From Alphaproteobacteria bacterium (GTDB lineage Bacteria > Pseudomonadota > Alphaproteobacteria > UBA6615): 64,000 nucleotides of DNA. Made by a program: the position numbers and the translations under genes. The notes beneath the pieces are model-generated. The model ran no database searches and was not told the origin of the DNA. It worked only from the letters and a program-made list of their open reading frames with translations. The stretch lies in contig JBDXCV010000003.1 in the NCBI GenBank assembly GCA_039980135.1, positions 372,001 through 436,000 of the forward strand, written 5' to 3'. Every line of letters starts with the position of its first letter. Position 1 is the stretch's first letter. Below, one piece after another: positions 54,138 to 62,572 of the stretch.

Positions 54138-54590
54138 GTGAGCCTGAACGAAGAAGTCGAACTGCTGCGGAATATCCCGCTGTTTGCGAAACTCGAGCCG
54201 TCGAAGCTGAAGCTGTTGGCGTTCACGGCCGAGCGCATCACCTATGAGCCGAACCAGGTCCTGTTCAACCAGGGCGATGTGGGCGACGCGGCCTATATCA
54301 TTGTCGACGGGGCGGCGAAGGTGATCGTCGACACGCCGGACGGCGAACTCGAAGTGGCATCGCTGGGGCGCAATGATTTCGTCGGCGAAATCGCGATCCT
54401 GTGCGATGTGCCCCGCACGGCCACTGTGCGGGCGAGCGCCAAGACCGTCACCCTGAGAATTACCAAAGACCTGTTCTTTCGTCTGGTGGCCGAGTTCCCG
54501 GAGATGTCGGTCGAGATCATGCGGGAGCTGGCGTCACGCCTGGAGCACACGACCCAGCAGTTGCGCGAGGCGCTGGCGCAAAACTCGTGA
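54138..54590 (+). CDS. Single-domain cyclic-nucleotide-binding protein
   Basis: A 150-residue protein that is only a cNMP-binding domain, with no DNA-binding helix-turn-helix, kinase or channel part. The phosphate-binding cassette is complete: F81-V-G-E84-I-A and P92-R93-T-A-T, with Glu for the ribose hydroxyl and Arg for the cyclic phosphate. A long C-terminal helix (LASRLEHTTQQLREALAQNS) could mediate dimerisation or binding to a partner. It lies 46 bp after the aberrant ABC protein and overlaps the methyltransferase (GTGA). The layout suggests it regulates the ABC protein in response to cAMP or cGMP; this is inference. Confidence 0.92.
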   Translation: MSLNEEVELLRNIPLFAKLEPSKLKLLAFTAERITYEPNQVLFNQGDVGDAAYIIVDGAAKVIVDTPDGELEVASLGRNDFVGEIAILCDVPRTATVRASAKTVTLRITKDLFFRLVAEFPEMSVEIMRELASRLEHTTQQLREALAQNS

Positions 54591-55075
54591 GCCGGCTCGA
54601 CAGTTTCATCCGGCGCATGCAGGCGCAGCGCGACTGCCTCAACAACGCGGCCGGGATGATCGCCGACGTGCCTGGTGCGGTGTTCGATCTGGGTCTCGGC
54701 AATGGCCGCACCTTCGATCATTTGCGTGAGACCCTGCCCGACCGCGAGGTTTTCGTGTTCGACCGGGTGGTGAACGCCAATCCCAAAAGCACCCCCGACG
54801 CCGACCATCTGTTTCTCGGCGAGGTGGTCGACCAACTGGCCTTGCAACAGAGCCGCTTCGCGAACGCCGTGGCGCTGGTGCATTCGGACCTCGGGACGGG
54901 CACCGCGGAGGATGCGCCGCTGACCGCGGCCCTGATCCCGCTGTTGCGCCCGGTGCTGGCATCCGGAGCGGTTCTGGTGGCGAACAATCCGTTTCCCGAT
55001 GCCGGGTGGGAGGCCCTGCCGCTGCCGGACGGCGTGCCGGCGGAGCGCTATTTCATGTATCGGGTTGGCGCTTAG
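54587..55075 (+). CDS. Small class I SAM-dependent methyltransferase
   Basis: A 162-residue protein, with N-terminal SRLDSFIRRMQAQRDCLNNA and the SAM-binding motif I VFDLGLGNGRTFDHL (about residues 31-45), then EVFVFDRVV (acidic end of strand 2) and HLFLGEVVDQLAL. It resembles the short Methyltransf_17 group (name from memory). The start GTG 54587 overlaps the stop of the cNMP-binding gene (GTGA), so the two are coupled. Acceptor unknown; O-methylation of a glycan is possible given the neighbours, but a protein or lipid is equally allowed. Confidence 0.8.
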   Translation: MSRLDSFIRRMQAQRDCLNNAAGMIADVPGAVFDLGLGNGRTFDHLRETLPDREVFVFDRVVNANPKSTPDADHLFLGEVVDQLALQQSRFANAVALVHSDLGTGTAEDAPLTAALIPLLRPVLASGAVLVANNPFPDAGWEALPLPDGVPAERYFMYRVGA

Positions 55076-55094
55076 GCGGAGTTGATCACTCGTT

Positions 55095-55187
55095 TCGTCA
55101 TGCCCGCGCAGGCGGGCATCCACAGTCACGGGCGGCAGTCCGGTCATGTACAGGTGTTATGGACTCCCGCCTTCGCGGGAGTGACGA
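55095..55187. repeat. REPIN-like inverted pair of palindromes, type 1
   Basis: ATGCCCGC...GCGGGCAT (55100-55119) faces ACTCCCGC...GCGGGAGT (55163-55182) between TCGTCA and TGACGA, with CCA...TGG inside. It is the reverse layout of the element at 4871. It lies between convergent methyltransferase and xth genes. Confidence 0.8.
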
Positions 55188-55199
55188 CCGAGGTTTTGG

Positions 55200-55988
55200 C
55201 TAGGCGTCGATCTCGACCACGACAGGCACATGGTCCGAGCTCTTCACCCAGTCACGTGCGTCGCGCAGAATCTCGTAGGACTTCAGCTTCGATTTGAGCG
55301 CCGGCGTGACCCAGACATGGTCGAGGCGGCGGCCCCGGTCGGATGCCCGCCAGTCCTTCGCCCGGTAACTCCACCAGCTGGCGAGCTTTTCCTCGTCCCC
55401 GGCGAAATGGCGGACCGCGTCGACCCAGCCATGGGCGGTTTGCACCCGATCCAGCGCCTCCACCTCCACCGGCGTGTGGCTGACCACGTCGAGGAGCTGC
55501 TTGTGTGACCAGACGTCGGATTCCAGCGGGGCGATGTTGAGGTCGCCGACGAGCACGCGCTTGGCGCGCGGGCTGGCGATGTCCGCCAGCCAGTCTGTCA
55601 TCTCGTCGAGGAACTGGAGCTTGTGGGCAAATTTGTCGTTCTTTTTGGGGTCCGGCACGTCACCGCCGGCGGGCACGTAGAAGTTGTGAACCTCTACCCC
55701 GCCCGCGAATTTTGCCGTGACATGGCGGGCGTCCTCGCGTCCGCACCAGTCGCGTCCACCCGTCGCGGTGAAAGGCAGCTTCGACAGGATCGCGACGCCG
55801 TTATACGCCTTCATCCCGCGCACATGGCGGTGGGGATACAGGTCCGCCACCGTGTTGTGGGGGAACAGCTCGTCGACCACCTTGGTTTCCTGCAGGCAGA
55901 CAACATCGGGCGCGGCAAGTTCGTCGAGTTGTGCGAGGTGATGGGCCCGCATGCGGACCGAGTTGATGTTCCAGGTCGCGATCCGCAT
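55200..55988 (-). CDS. xth: Exodeoxyribonuclease III
   Basis: AP endonuclease and 3'-5' exonuclease of base excision repair. The 262-residue protein begins MRIATWNINSVRMRAHHLAQ, has the metal-binding glutamate in VVCLQETKVVD (Glu near residue 34), the VLVGDLNIAP Asp/Asn pair near residue 150, and the C-terminal RLDHVWVTPAL and SSDHVPVVVEID with the catalytic His. The frame continues upstream to 56054, but ATG 55988 gives the family N-terminus exactly. An inverted-repeat element fills the region immediately upstream, so its promoter must lie in or beyond it. Confidence 0.96.
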   Translation of the reverse strand: MRIATWNINSVRMRAHHLAQLDELAAPDVVCLQETKVVDELFPHNTVADLYPHRHVRGMKAYNGVAILSKLPFTATGGRDWCGREDARHVTAKFAGGVEVHNFYVPAGGDVPDPKKNDKFAHKLQFLDEMTDWLADIASPRAKRVLVGDLNIAPLESDVWSHKQLLDVVSHTPVEVEALDRVQTAHGWVDAVRHFAGDEEKLASWWSYRAKDWRASDRGRRLDHVWVTPALKSKLKSYEILRDARDWVKSSDHVPVVVEIDA

Positions 55989-56010
55989 CGCTCGGCTTCT
56001 CCGGCTGCCC

Positions 56011-56133
56011 CTTCGAGACGACCGCTGCGCGGCCCCGTCAGGGTAAGGTTTCAAATATAATCCTCATGCTGAGGAGCGGACTTTTTATAGCCAAACCTCA
56101 GAATGAGGAGTGGCGGAAAGCCGCGTCTCGAAG
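56011..56133. repeat. Dispersed inverted-repeat element, second family
   Basis: A 10-bp perfect outer inverted repeat, CTTCGAGACG (56011-56020) and CGTCTCGAAG (56124-56133), encloses two CCTCA-type palindromes, CCTCATGCTGAGG (56062-56074) and CCTCAGAATGAGG (56096-56108). The pattern is reminiscent of a common alphaproteobacterial intergenic repeat. It occupies the xth upstream region. Confidence 0.65.
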
Positions 56134-56151
56134 CATGCGTTCCGGTGAGAC

Positions 56152-56835
56152 TTAGCGCACCGAGATTTCGATGTCGCTCAGCCCGTCGATATGACCGTGC
56201 ATCTTGTCGCCGGAAACCACGGGGCCGACGCCGTCGGGGGTGCCGGTGTAGATGAGGTCCCCCGGCGCGAGCGTGACCAGGCCGGACAGGTTGGCGATGG
56301 TTTCCTTAAGGTTCCAGATCATCAGTTCGAGGTCGGAATCCTGTTTGGTCTCGCCGTTGACCTTGAGCCAGAGGTTGCCCTTCGGGAAGTGGCCGACGTC
56401 GGCCACCGGGTGAATGTCACCGCAGGGTGCCGACTGGTCGAAACCCTTGCCCATGTCCCACGGACGTCCCTTCTCGCGATGGGCGATCTGGACGTCGCGG
56501 CGGGTCATGTCGAGGCCGGTCGCGTAGCCATAGACATGGTCGAGCGCGTTTTCTTCCGTGATGTTCGCGCCGCCTTTGCCGATGGCTGCGACCAGTTCCA
56601 TCTCGTAGTGGAGATTGTTGGTCTGGGGCGGGTAGTCGATGGTCCCGCCCGTCGGCACGATCGCGTCGGCCGGCTTGCAGAAATAGAAGGGCGGATCGCG
56701 CTCGTCGCCGCCCATCTCGCGGATATGCGCGACATAGTTGCGGCCGACGCAGAAGATGCGGCGCACCGGATAGCGGGCGGTTTCACCGACGACGGCGACG
56801 GAAACCTGTTCCGGCGCGGGAATGACATAATCCAT
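56152..56835 (-). CDS. Fumarylacetoacetate hydrolase family protein
   Basis: A 227-residue FAH-fold enzyme (hydrolysis of C-C bonds in beta-diketo acids, or oxaloacetate tautomerase/decarboxylase activity in some relatives). It shows FCVGRNYVAHIREMG, the metal-binding ELVAAIG (E in YEMELV), DMTRRDVQIAHREKGRPWD and GDLIYTGTPDGVGPV, in the usual order. ATG 56835 (MDYVIPAPEQ) is chosen over 56853 because homologues begin there. It is a single gene. The metal-ligand pattern is complete, so activity is expected; the substrate is not predictable. Confidence 0.88.
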   Translation of the reverse strand: MDYVIPAPEQVSVAVVGETARYPVRRIFCVGRNYVAHIREMGGDERDPPFYFCKPADAIVPTGGTIDYPPQTNNLHYEMELVAAIGKGGANITEENALDHVYGYATGLDMTRRDVQIAHREKGRPWDMGKGFDQSAPCGDIHPVADVGHFPKGNLWLKVNGETKQDSDLELMIWNLKETIANLSGLVTLAPGDLIYTGTPDGVGPVVSGDKMHGHIDGLSDIEISVR

Positions 56836-56954
56836 CCCTGTTCTCGCTTTCAAATTTGTTGTTGTTGGCGGCGCCTATTTAGGCTGCCGGGGCGACACTT
56901 GTCACGGGGCCGGGTGGGGAAAACTGCCGCTCTGCAGGCTGCCGAAGCCGATGC

Positions 56955-57773
56955 TCAGGCGACATCCGCGCCGGCCCGGGCCGCGGCGCGGCGGCGCGAG
57001 GCATGGCCGAAAGCCTCGAACAGGGCGCGGTTGAAAGGATGGCTCCCGACATTGTACTCGGCGTGCCACTGCACGGCGGCGACGAAGCCGGCGCTGCCGG
57101 GCATCGAGATCCCCTCGACCACGCCGTCGTCGCTGACCGCCTCGACGCGCAGCCCGTCGGCAACGCGGTCGAGCCCCTGGCCGTGCAGGGAATTTACCAT
57201 CACCTCATGGCCGTCGATGCCGGCGCTTTGCGCAATGTCGGCGAACAGCCCGTCGGGTGTGAGGTTGATCGGGTGGCGGATGGCGAAGCGTTTGGCCATC
57301 ACGTCGGTCTGGGGCATGCGGTGATCGTTGACGCCATCGAGTTCCCACAAATAGGGGTGCAGGGAGCCGCCGAGTGCGACGTTGATTTCCTGGATGCCGC
57401 GGCAGATGCCGAAGATGGGCAGCCCGCGCGCGATCGATTTGCGGGCGAGCGGCAGGGTCGTGGAATCCCGCATGGGGTCACGCAGGGTCTCGGGCCGGAA
57501 CGGCGCCCCGTCATAGTGATGGGGCTCGACATTGCTGCGTCCGCCGGTCAGGACCAGCCCGTCGAGCTTGTCGATGAGGTCGTCCACATGCAGTTCGCCG
57601 CCGCCGTCCACATCGCCCAGGGTCGGCACCATCACCGGAATACCGCCCGCACCCTCGATCACGGCGGTCACATATTTCAGCCCGGTACCGATGAAATCGA
57701 TACCGTTATTGTCTCTCACATCGGCGTTGACGCCGATCAGCGGGCGGAAGGTGTCGGAGCGGGGCATGGACAT
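56955..57773 (-). CDS. Gamma-glutamyl-gamma-aminobutyrate hydrolase (PuuD-like class I amidotransferase)
   Basis: Class I glutamine-amidotransferase-like hydrolase of 272 residues. The catalytic cysteine is in FGICRGIQEINVALGGSLHP near residue 119, and the histidine and glutamate in VQWHAEYN near residue 244. Upstream are VNADVRDNNGIDFIGTG and KLDGLVLTGGRSNVEPHHYD, the usual glycine loop. The start may be ATG 57773 or 57767. Known relatives cleave gamma-glutamyl-GABA in putrescine breakdown, but no other putrescine genes lie nearby, so the substrate is uncertain. Confidence 0.87.
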   Translation of the reverse strand: MSMPRSDTFRPLIGVNADVRDNNGIDFIGTGLKYVTAVIEGAGGIPVMVPTLGDVDGGGELHVDDLIDKLDGLVLTGGRSNVEPHHYDGAPFRPETLRDPMRDSTTLPLARKSIARGLPIFGICRGIQEINVALGGSLHPYLWELDGVNDHRMPQTDVMAKRFAIRHPINLTPDGLFADIAQSAGIDGHEVMVNSLHGQGLDRVADGLRVEAVSDDGVVEGISMPGSAGFVAAVQWHAEYNVGSHPFNRALFEAFGHASRRRAAARAGADVA

Positions 57774-57823
57774 TCTCAAGCAGGAAGGCGCGCGGTCATT
57801 CGGCACATAACCGAGCGGGGAAT

Positions 57824-58486
57824 CTATTCAATAACGTTGTTCGGGTCGATGGTCGAGAACAGGTCGCTGGCGTTCTTGAAGGCGACACCAAATCTGGGCT
57901 CGAGCAACGAAACATCGACCGCCGTGCCCTGGGCATCGACCACCCGCCACTTGGCGAGACGCAGTGGGGAATCCTCGAACATCAGGGTGACAGACCCGGT
58001 ATCGGGAGAATCGGTCTCCTCGAGTGTGACGCGGAAGGCCTTGGGGGTCCGTTCGAACCGGGTCACGGTCACTTCGCCCGACAGCGCGATTTCATCATCT
58101 ATGAGGAGCGCGGCAGGGGTCTCGCTCACCGGCAGGAAGGTGGTCTGCTTGAGCTTGGTGTCGTGGTACATGAGTAGCGGGCTGCTGGCGATCATCAGCA
58201 CCGGCACCGGCGGCGCGTATTCGATGCGCAGGCGGCCCGGCCGGTCGAGCATGATCCGCCCCTCGGCCACACCGTCCTCGGAGAATTGCAGGAACCGGCT
58301 CTCCATCGTGGTGAGCGCATTCAGATAGGCCTCAATGCGTGCGAGATCGGCGCGGTCGGCCGCGCTCAGGGTCGCCGGGATGGCCTCGGCGGCCGCCGCG
58401 AACCCGTTCCCGAGCGGCGTCCACATGGCGGCCAGCAGGACCGACAATATGGTCGCGATGCGGGATGTGCATTTCACGTTAAACAT
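57824..58486 (-). CDS. lolA: Outer-membrane lipoprotein carrier protein LolA
   Basis: Periplasmic chaperone that carries lipoproteins from LolCDE to LolB. The 220-residue protein has a signal peptide (TSRIATILSVLLAAMWTPLG with cleavage near AAAA) and LolA features: TTMESRFLQFSEDGVAEGRI, LDRPGRLRIEYAPP and the later LRLAKWRVVDAQGTAVDVSL. The open frame extends upstream inside ftsK, so ATG 58486, the codon before the signal peptide, is used. Bases around the start resemble a degenerate parS. It follows ftsK by 70 bp on the same strand, a common alphaproteobacterial order. Confidence 0.93.
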   Translation of the reverse strand: MFNVKCTSRIATILSVLLAAMWTPLGNGFAAAAEAIPATLSAADRADLARIEAYLNALTTMESRFLQFSEDGVAEGRIMLDRPGRLRIEYAPPVPVLMIASSPLLMYHDTKLKQTTFLPVSETPAALLIDDEIALSGEVTVTRFERTPKAFRVTLEETDSPDTGSVTLMFEDSPLRLAKWRVVDAQGTAVDVSLLEPRFGVAFKNASDLFSTIDPNNVIE

Positions 58487-58556
58487 GGGCGTCAGAATAG
58501 GCGTGCCGATGCGCGGGCGCGAGTGACGATTTTGTGGCAGCGCCCGAGTTTTTCGG

Positions 58557-61019
58557 TCAGTGGCTGTGGTCGCCGACCAGCACCTCACGCTTGCCGACAT
58601 GGTTGGCCTGGCTGACCACGCCGTCATTCTCCAGCTGCTCGATGAGGGTGGCCGCCCGGTTGTAGCCGATCCGAAGATGTCGCTGGATAAAGCTCGTCGA
58701 GGCCTTCTGTTCCCGGGCCACAAGCGCCACGGCCTGATCGTAGAGATCATCGCCGCTGCTCTCGCCCTCGGCCGATTCGAAGCCCGGGATGCCGTCGGCG
58801 GCCCCCTCGTCTTCCGTGACGGCGTCGATATATTCCGGCTCGCCCTGGGCCTTGAGGAAGGCGACCAGATCCTCGACCTCCGTGTCGGCCAGGAAGGGGC
58901 CGTGGACGCGGGTGATCCGACCGCCGCCGGCCATGTAGAGCATGTCGCCCTGGCCGAGCAATTGCTCGGCGCCCTGCTCGCCCAAAATGGTGCGGCTGTC
59001 GATTTTCGTGGTGACCTGGAACGAAATCCGGGTCGGCAGATTGGCCTTGATGGTGCCGGTAATGACATCCACAGACGGACGCTGGGTGGCCAGAATCAGA
59101 TGGATTCCCGCGGCACGCGCCATCTGGGCGAGACGCTGGATTGCCGCCTCGACATCCTTGCCGGCGACCAGCATCAGGTCGGCCATCTCGTCGACGACGA
59201 CGACGATGAAAGGCAGCGGCGACATATCGAGGGGCTCTTCCTCGAACACCGGCTTGCCGGTTTCCTCGTCGAAGCCGGTCTGGACCTTGCGGGACAGAAT
59301 TTCGCCCTTCTTGCGGGCCTCCTCGACCCGCTGGTTGTAACCGGCGACGTTGCGCACGCCGAGCTTGGACATGGAGCGGTAGCGGGTTTCCATCTCGCGT
59401 ACGACCCATTTGAGCGCGACCACCGCCTTCTTCGGGTCGGTGACCACCGGCGCCATCAGATGCGGGATGCCGTCATAGACCGACAGCTCCAGCATCTTGG
59501 GGTCGATCATGATGAAGCGGCATTCCTCGGGCCGCAGGCGGTAGAGCAGGGACGCGATCATCGAGTTGACGCCGACGGACTTGCCCGAGCCGGTGGTGCC
59601 GGCGATCAGCAGGTGAGGCATGCGGGCCAGATCGACCATGACCGGCTCGCCGCCGATGTCCTTGCCCAGCGCCAGCGACAGGCCGGCATTGTGTTTCTCG
59701 AAGGTACGCGACGCCAGCAGCTCGCGCAGATAGACCATCTCGCGCGACACGTTGGGCAGCTCGATGCCGATCACGTTCTGGCCCGGGACCACGGCGATTC
59801 GGACCGACACCGCGCTCATCGAGCGGGCGATATCGCCGGCCAGGCCGATGACCCGGCTGGTCTTGGTGCCCGGCGCGGGCTCGAGCTCATACAGGGTCAC
59901 GACCGGGCCCGGGCGGACCTGGACGATCTCGCCATGGACGCCGAAATCCTGCAGCACGGATTCGAGCATCCGGGCGTTGGCCTCAAGTGAATCGTCCTTG
60001 GCGCGTCCGGCGGCGCGGGCCGCCTCGTCGGGCTCCTCGAGCAGATCGAGCGGCGGAAATTCATAGTCGCCGTTGGGGTTGGGCAGGTCGAGCTTGCGCT
60101 GCCTGGCCGCCTCGGCGCGCTTGCCGGCCTTGGGCTTCGGCGCGCGCGCAGCCACCCGTTTCGCGCCATGGCGCGCGGCCTCTTCCGCGACGACCGCGTC
60201 ATCGTCGTTATGCGCGTTTTCGGGTGCCGACGGTGCGCGCGTCGGCGTGCTGCCGGGCACGAGCGAGGGTTCCTGGCGCGCCGTGCCGCGTTCGGCGATG
60301 AAATGTTTGACTCCGCCGGATCCGCGACGCACGGCGCCCGCGCCGTGACGGGCCGACCAGCTGGCCCCCAGGCGTGCGCCGCGCGCGCCGAAACGTACGC
60401 CGTGAGCGGCCCCCAGGCCCATGGCACGCCATTCGCTGCGGGTCAGGCCGAGGGCGAGGAACGTGAGAATGACCGCCGTACTTGTGGCGACGCCGGCCAC
60501 CGCGATCGCGGGAATGCCGAAGCCGGAAAGCCAGACTGCGGCACCGGGGAAAGTCAGATCCCCGAATGTGCCGCCCAGCCCGGCGCGGATCGGCCAGCCA
60601 ACGAAGGCTGGCGCGGCGTGCAGCGCGAAGGCAAACGCGCAGATGGCAAGAAGGACGCCCAGCACCCGCCAGCCGAAACGCGGCACGGCGCGGTGACGGA
60701 CCAGCCGGGTGCCCCAGGCGAGCAGGGCAAGAACGGGCAGGATGGCGACGATGCCGAAGGATTGCAGCGCGATATCGGCGATCGTGGCGCCGGCGGGACC
60801 GAGCAGGTTGGCCGGGGCCTGGCCGGTTGCGTTATTGAAGGAGGCGTCGAGGCTGTCATAGCTGGCAAGTGCGATGGACAGCGCGGCCGCGCCGGCAATG
60901 AAAAGGGCGCCGGTGACCTCGAACATCCGCCGTTTCGCGAACTGGCGCACGGGTTCGGGCAGGAAAGCGAGCCTCGCTGCAAGACCGCGACCGGTTCCGG
61001 TATGTGTTTTTGCCACCAT
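58557..61019 (-). CDS. ftsK: DNA translocase FtsK
   Basis: Septal DNA pump that resolves chromosomes and loads XerCD. The 820-residue protein has four membrane spans in the first 200 residues, an Ala/Arg/Pro-rich linker (about residues 210-335), the alpha and beta translocase domains with Walker [21 protein letters not shown] near residue 482 and Walker [21 protein letters not shown], and the C-terminal gamma winged helix [20 protein letters not shown] that reads KOPS. The linker is short compared with E. coli FtsK, as usual in alphaproteobacteria. It lies between a dapC-like gene and lolA, all on the minus strand. Confidence 0.97.
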   Translation of the reverse strand: MVAKTHTGTGRGLAARLAFLPEPVRQFAKRRMFEVTGALFIAGAAALSIALASYDSLDASFNNATGQAPANLLGPAGATIADIALQSFGIVAILPVLALLAWGTRLVRHRAVPRFGWRVLGVLLAICAFAFALHAAPAFVGWPIRAGLGGTFGDLTFPGAAVWLSGFGIPAIAVAGVATSTAVILTFLALGLTRSEWRAMGLGAAHGVRFGARGARLGASWSARHGAGAVRRGSGGVKHFIAERGTARQEPSLVPGSTPTRAPSAPENAHNDDDAVVAEEAARHGAKRVAARAPKPKAGKRAEAARQRKLDLPNPNGDYEFPPLDLLEEPDEAARAAGRAKDDSLEANARMLESVLQDFGVHGEIVQVRPGPVVTLYELEPAPGTKTSRVIGLAGDIARSMSAVSVRIAVVPGQNVIGIELPNVSREMVYLRELLASRTFEKHNAGLSLALGKDIGGEPVMVDLARMPHLLIAGTTGSGKSVGVNSMIASLLYRLRPEECRFIMIDPKMLELSVYDGIPHLMAPVVTDPKKAVVALKWVVREMETRYRSMSKLGVRNVAGYNQRVEEARKKGEILSRKVQTGFDEETGKPVFEEEPLDMSPLPFIVVVVDEMADLMLVAGKDVEAAIQRLAQMARAAGIHLILATQRPSVDVITGTIKANLPTRISFQVTTKIDSRTILGEQGAEQLLGQGDMLYMAGGGRITRVHGPFLADTEVEDLVAFLKAQGEPEYIDAVTEDEGAADGIPGFESAEGESSGDDLYDQAVALVAREQKASTSFIQRHLRIGYNRAATLIEQLENDGVVSQANHVGKREVLVGDHSH

Positions 61020-61054
61020 GTTCCTTGTCCCTCTGCTGGGTTTTTCGTTTTATT

Positions 61055-62290
61055 TCAGGCGTGTATGGGCGATTTTTGCTTGGCGAGTGTATCCAGGAGG
61101 CGCGTCATCGCGTCCCGGGTCGTGTCCAGATCGTGCACCAGGGCGAGCCGGATGTAGGCCGCACCCGGATTGGAGCCGTCGGCGTTGTCCCGGGCCAGGT
61201 AGGCGCCGGGCAGGACCCTTAGCCCGGCCTCGGTCCAGAGCTTGCGCGCCGCCGCCTCACTGTCGCCGACATCGAGCCAGAGATAGAAGCCCCCGCCGGG
61301 CCGGGTGGCACCGAACGCGCCGTCGAGCATGTCCAGGGCCAGATCGAATTTCTGCCTGTAGAGATCGCGGCTCGCCTCGACATGGGCCTCGTCGCGCCAG
61401 AGCGCCGCCGAGGCGTTCATGACGGGAAGGGGCACCTGGGCCCCGCCATACTGACGCAGGCGCAGTAGCAGGCGGATCAGCCCGGGATCGCCGGCCACGA
61501 AGCCCGACCGCAGGCCCGGCACGTTCGAACGCTTGCTCAAACTGTGGAAAACGAGGGTGTTCTTGAGCGGATCACCGTCGCCGGACGCGCCGCCCAGTTC
61601 ACGACATGCGTCGAACAGGCCCGGCGGCTTGTCGCCGGTATAGATTTCCGAATAGCACTCGTCGACGGCGAGCACGAAATCACGATCCCGGGCCAGGCTG
61701 ACCGCGGCTTTCAGGCGTTCGAGGCTGGCCACGGAGCCTTGCGGGTTGGCGGGTGTGTTGAGATAGGCGAGCGCCGTGCGGTCGAGTTCGGCGTCCGGTA
61801 CGGCCGCGAAGTCAGGCTGGAAGCCGGTTTCCGGGCCGGCTGGCAGGTAGACCGCCTCGCCTCCGGCCAGCGCCGCGCCGCCCACATAGACCTGATAGAA
61901 GGGGTTGGGCATCAGCACCGCAGGTCGGGCACCGTTTTTCTCGGTCGGCACCGCCAGCAGGGCGGCCATGAACAGCGCCTCGCGGGTGCCCGAAACGATG
62001 GCGATGTGGCGCGCCGGGTCGACCATGCTCGGGGGCAGTGCGTAGCGGGAGGTCAGCCAGTCGGCGATGGCGGCCCGGAGATCATCCGGGCCGTTGGGCG
62101 GCGGGTACTTGCCCCACTCGGACATGTCTTGCGTGAGCAGCGGCGCGATGAAGCCGGGTGGCGAGTGCTTGGGTTCGCCGATCTGCATGTGTATGGGCGC
62201 ACAGCCGTCCGGTGGCGCGCTGTCGCCGAGCAGCGACCGCAGGCGGTCGAACGGATAATCCGTCAGTGTGTCGAGTACGTCGTTGTGCAT
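61055..62290 (-). CDS. PLP-dependent aminotransferase, probable N-succinyl-diaminopimelate aminotransferase
   Basis: Fold type I aminotransferase of 411 residues. The PLP lysine is in LVFHSLSKRSNVPGLRSGFV, the N-terminal PIHMQIGEPKHSPPGF and KYPPPNGPDDLRAAIADWL segments match class I, and the Asn/Asp/Tyr cofactor contacts sit in ALAYLNTPANPQGSV and FVLAVDECYSEIY. The sequence and place upstream of ftsK in many alphaproteobacteria match the group annotated DapC (lysine and peptidoglycan diaminopimelate supply). The exact substrate is not proven by sequence. ftsK begins 35 bp downstream, so the two may be one transcript. Confidence 0.85.
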   Translation of the reverse strand: MHNDVLDTLTDYPFDRLRSLLGDSAPPDGCAPIHMQIGEPKHSPPGFIAPLLTQDMSEWGKYPPPNGPDDLRAAIADWLTSRYALPPSMVDPARHIAIVSGTREALFMAALLAVPTEKNGARPAVLMPNPFYQVYVGGAALAGGEAVYLPAGPETGFQPDFAAVPDAELDRTALAYLNTPANPQGSVASLERLKAAVSLARDRDFVLAVDECYSEIYTGDKPPGLFDACRELGGASGDGDPLKNTLVFHSLSKRSNVPGLRSGFVAGDPGLIRLLLRLRQYGGAQVPLPVMNASAALWRDEAHVEASRDLYRQKFDLALDMLDGAFGATRPGGGFYLWLDVGDSEAAARKLWTEAGLRVLPGAYLARDNADGSNPGAAYIRLALVHDLDTTRDAMTRLLDTLAKQKSPIHA

Positions 62291-62511
62291 GCCAGGCGCG
62301 TGTTTTTCGCCCCCGAAACGAGCGGAAGCATTAAAAGTATACCAAAGTCATGAGGTTGTATCCATAAGCTAATAAATCACACAAGAAAAATGCCTGTCGG
62401 GCCTGTGATTCTGGTTCGAATCGTTTTGCTTAAAGTGACGTATTACGTGGTGATAGTGATAAAAATACACTAATTTCATGGTTCTAGGCGGTTTTTTGGT
62501 GTGTTTGGCGC

Positions 62512-62546
62512 AAAAAAGGGGCCCGGCGGAAGAACCGCCGAGCCCC
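62512..62546 (-). terminator. Rho-independent terminator of glnK-amtB
   Basis: On the minus strand, GGGGCTCGGCGG pairs with CCGCCGGGCCCC (12 bp with one G-U), loop TTCTT, followed by six Ts. It lies 26 bp after the amtB stop and closes the glnK-amtB unit. Confidence 0.95.
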
Positions 62547-62572
62547 GACCCTGGGAGGTTTGGTTTGACCGG

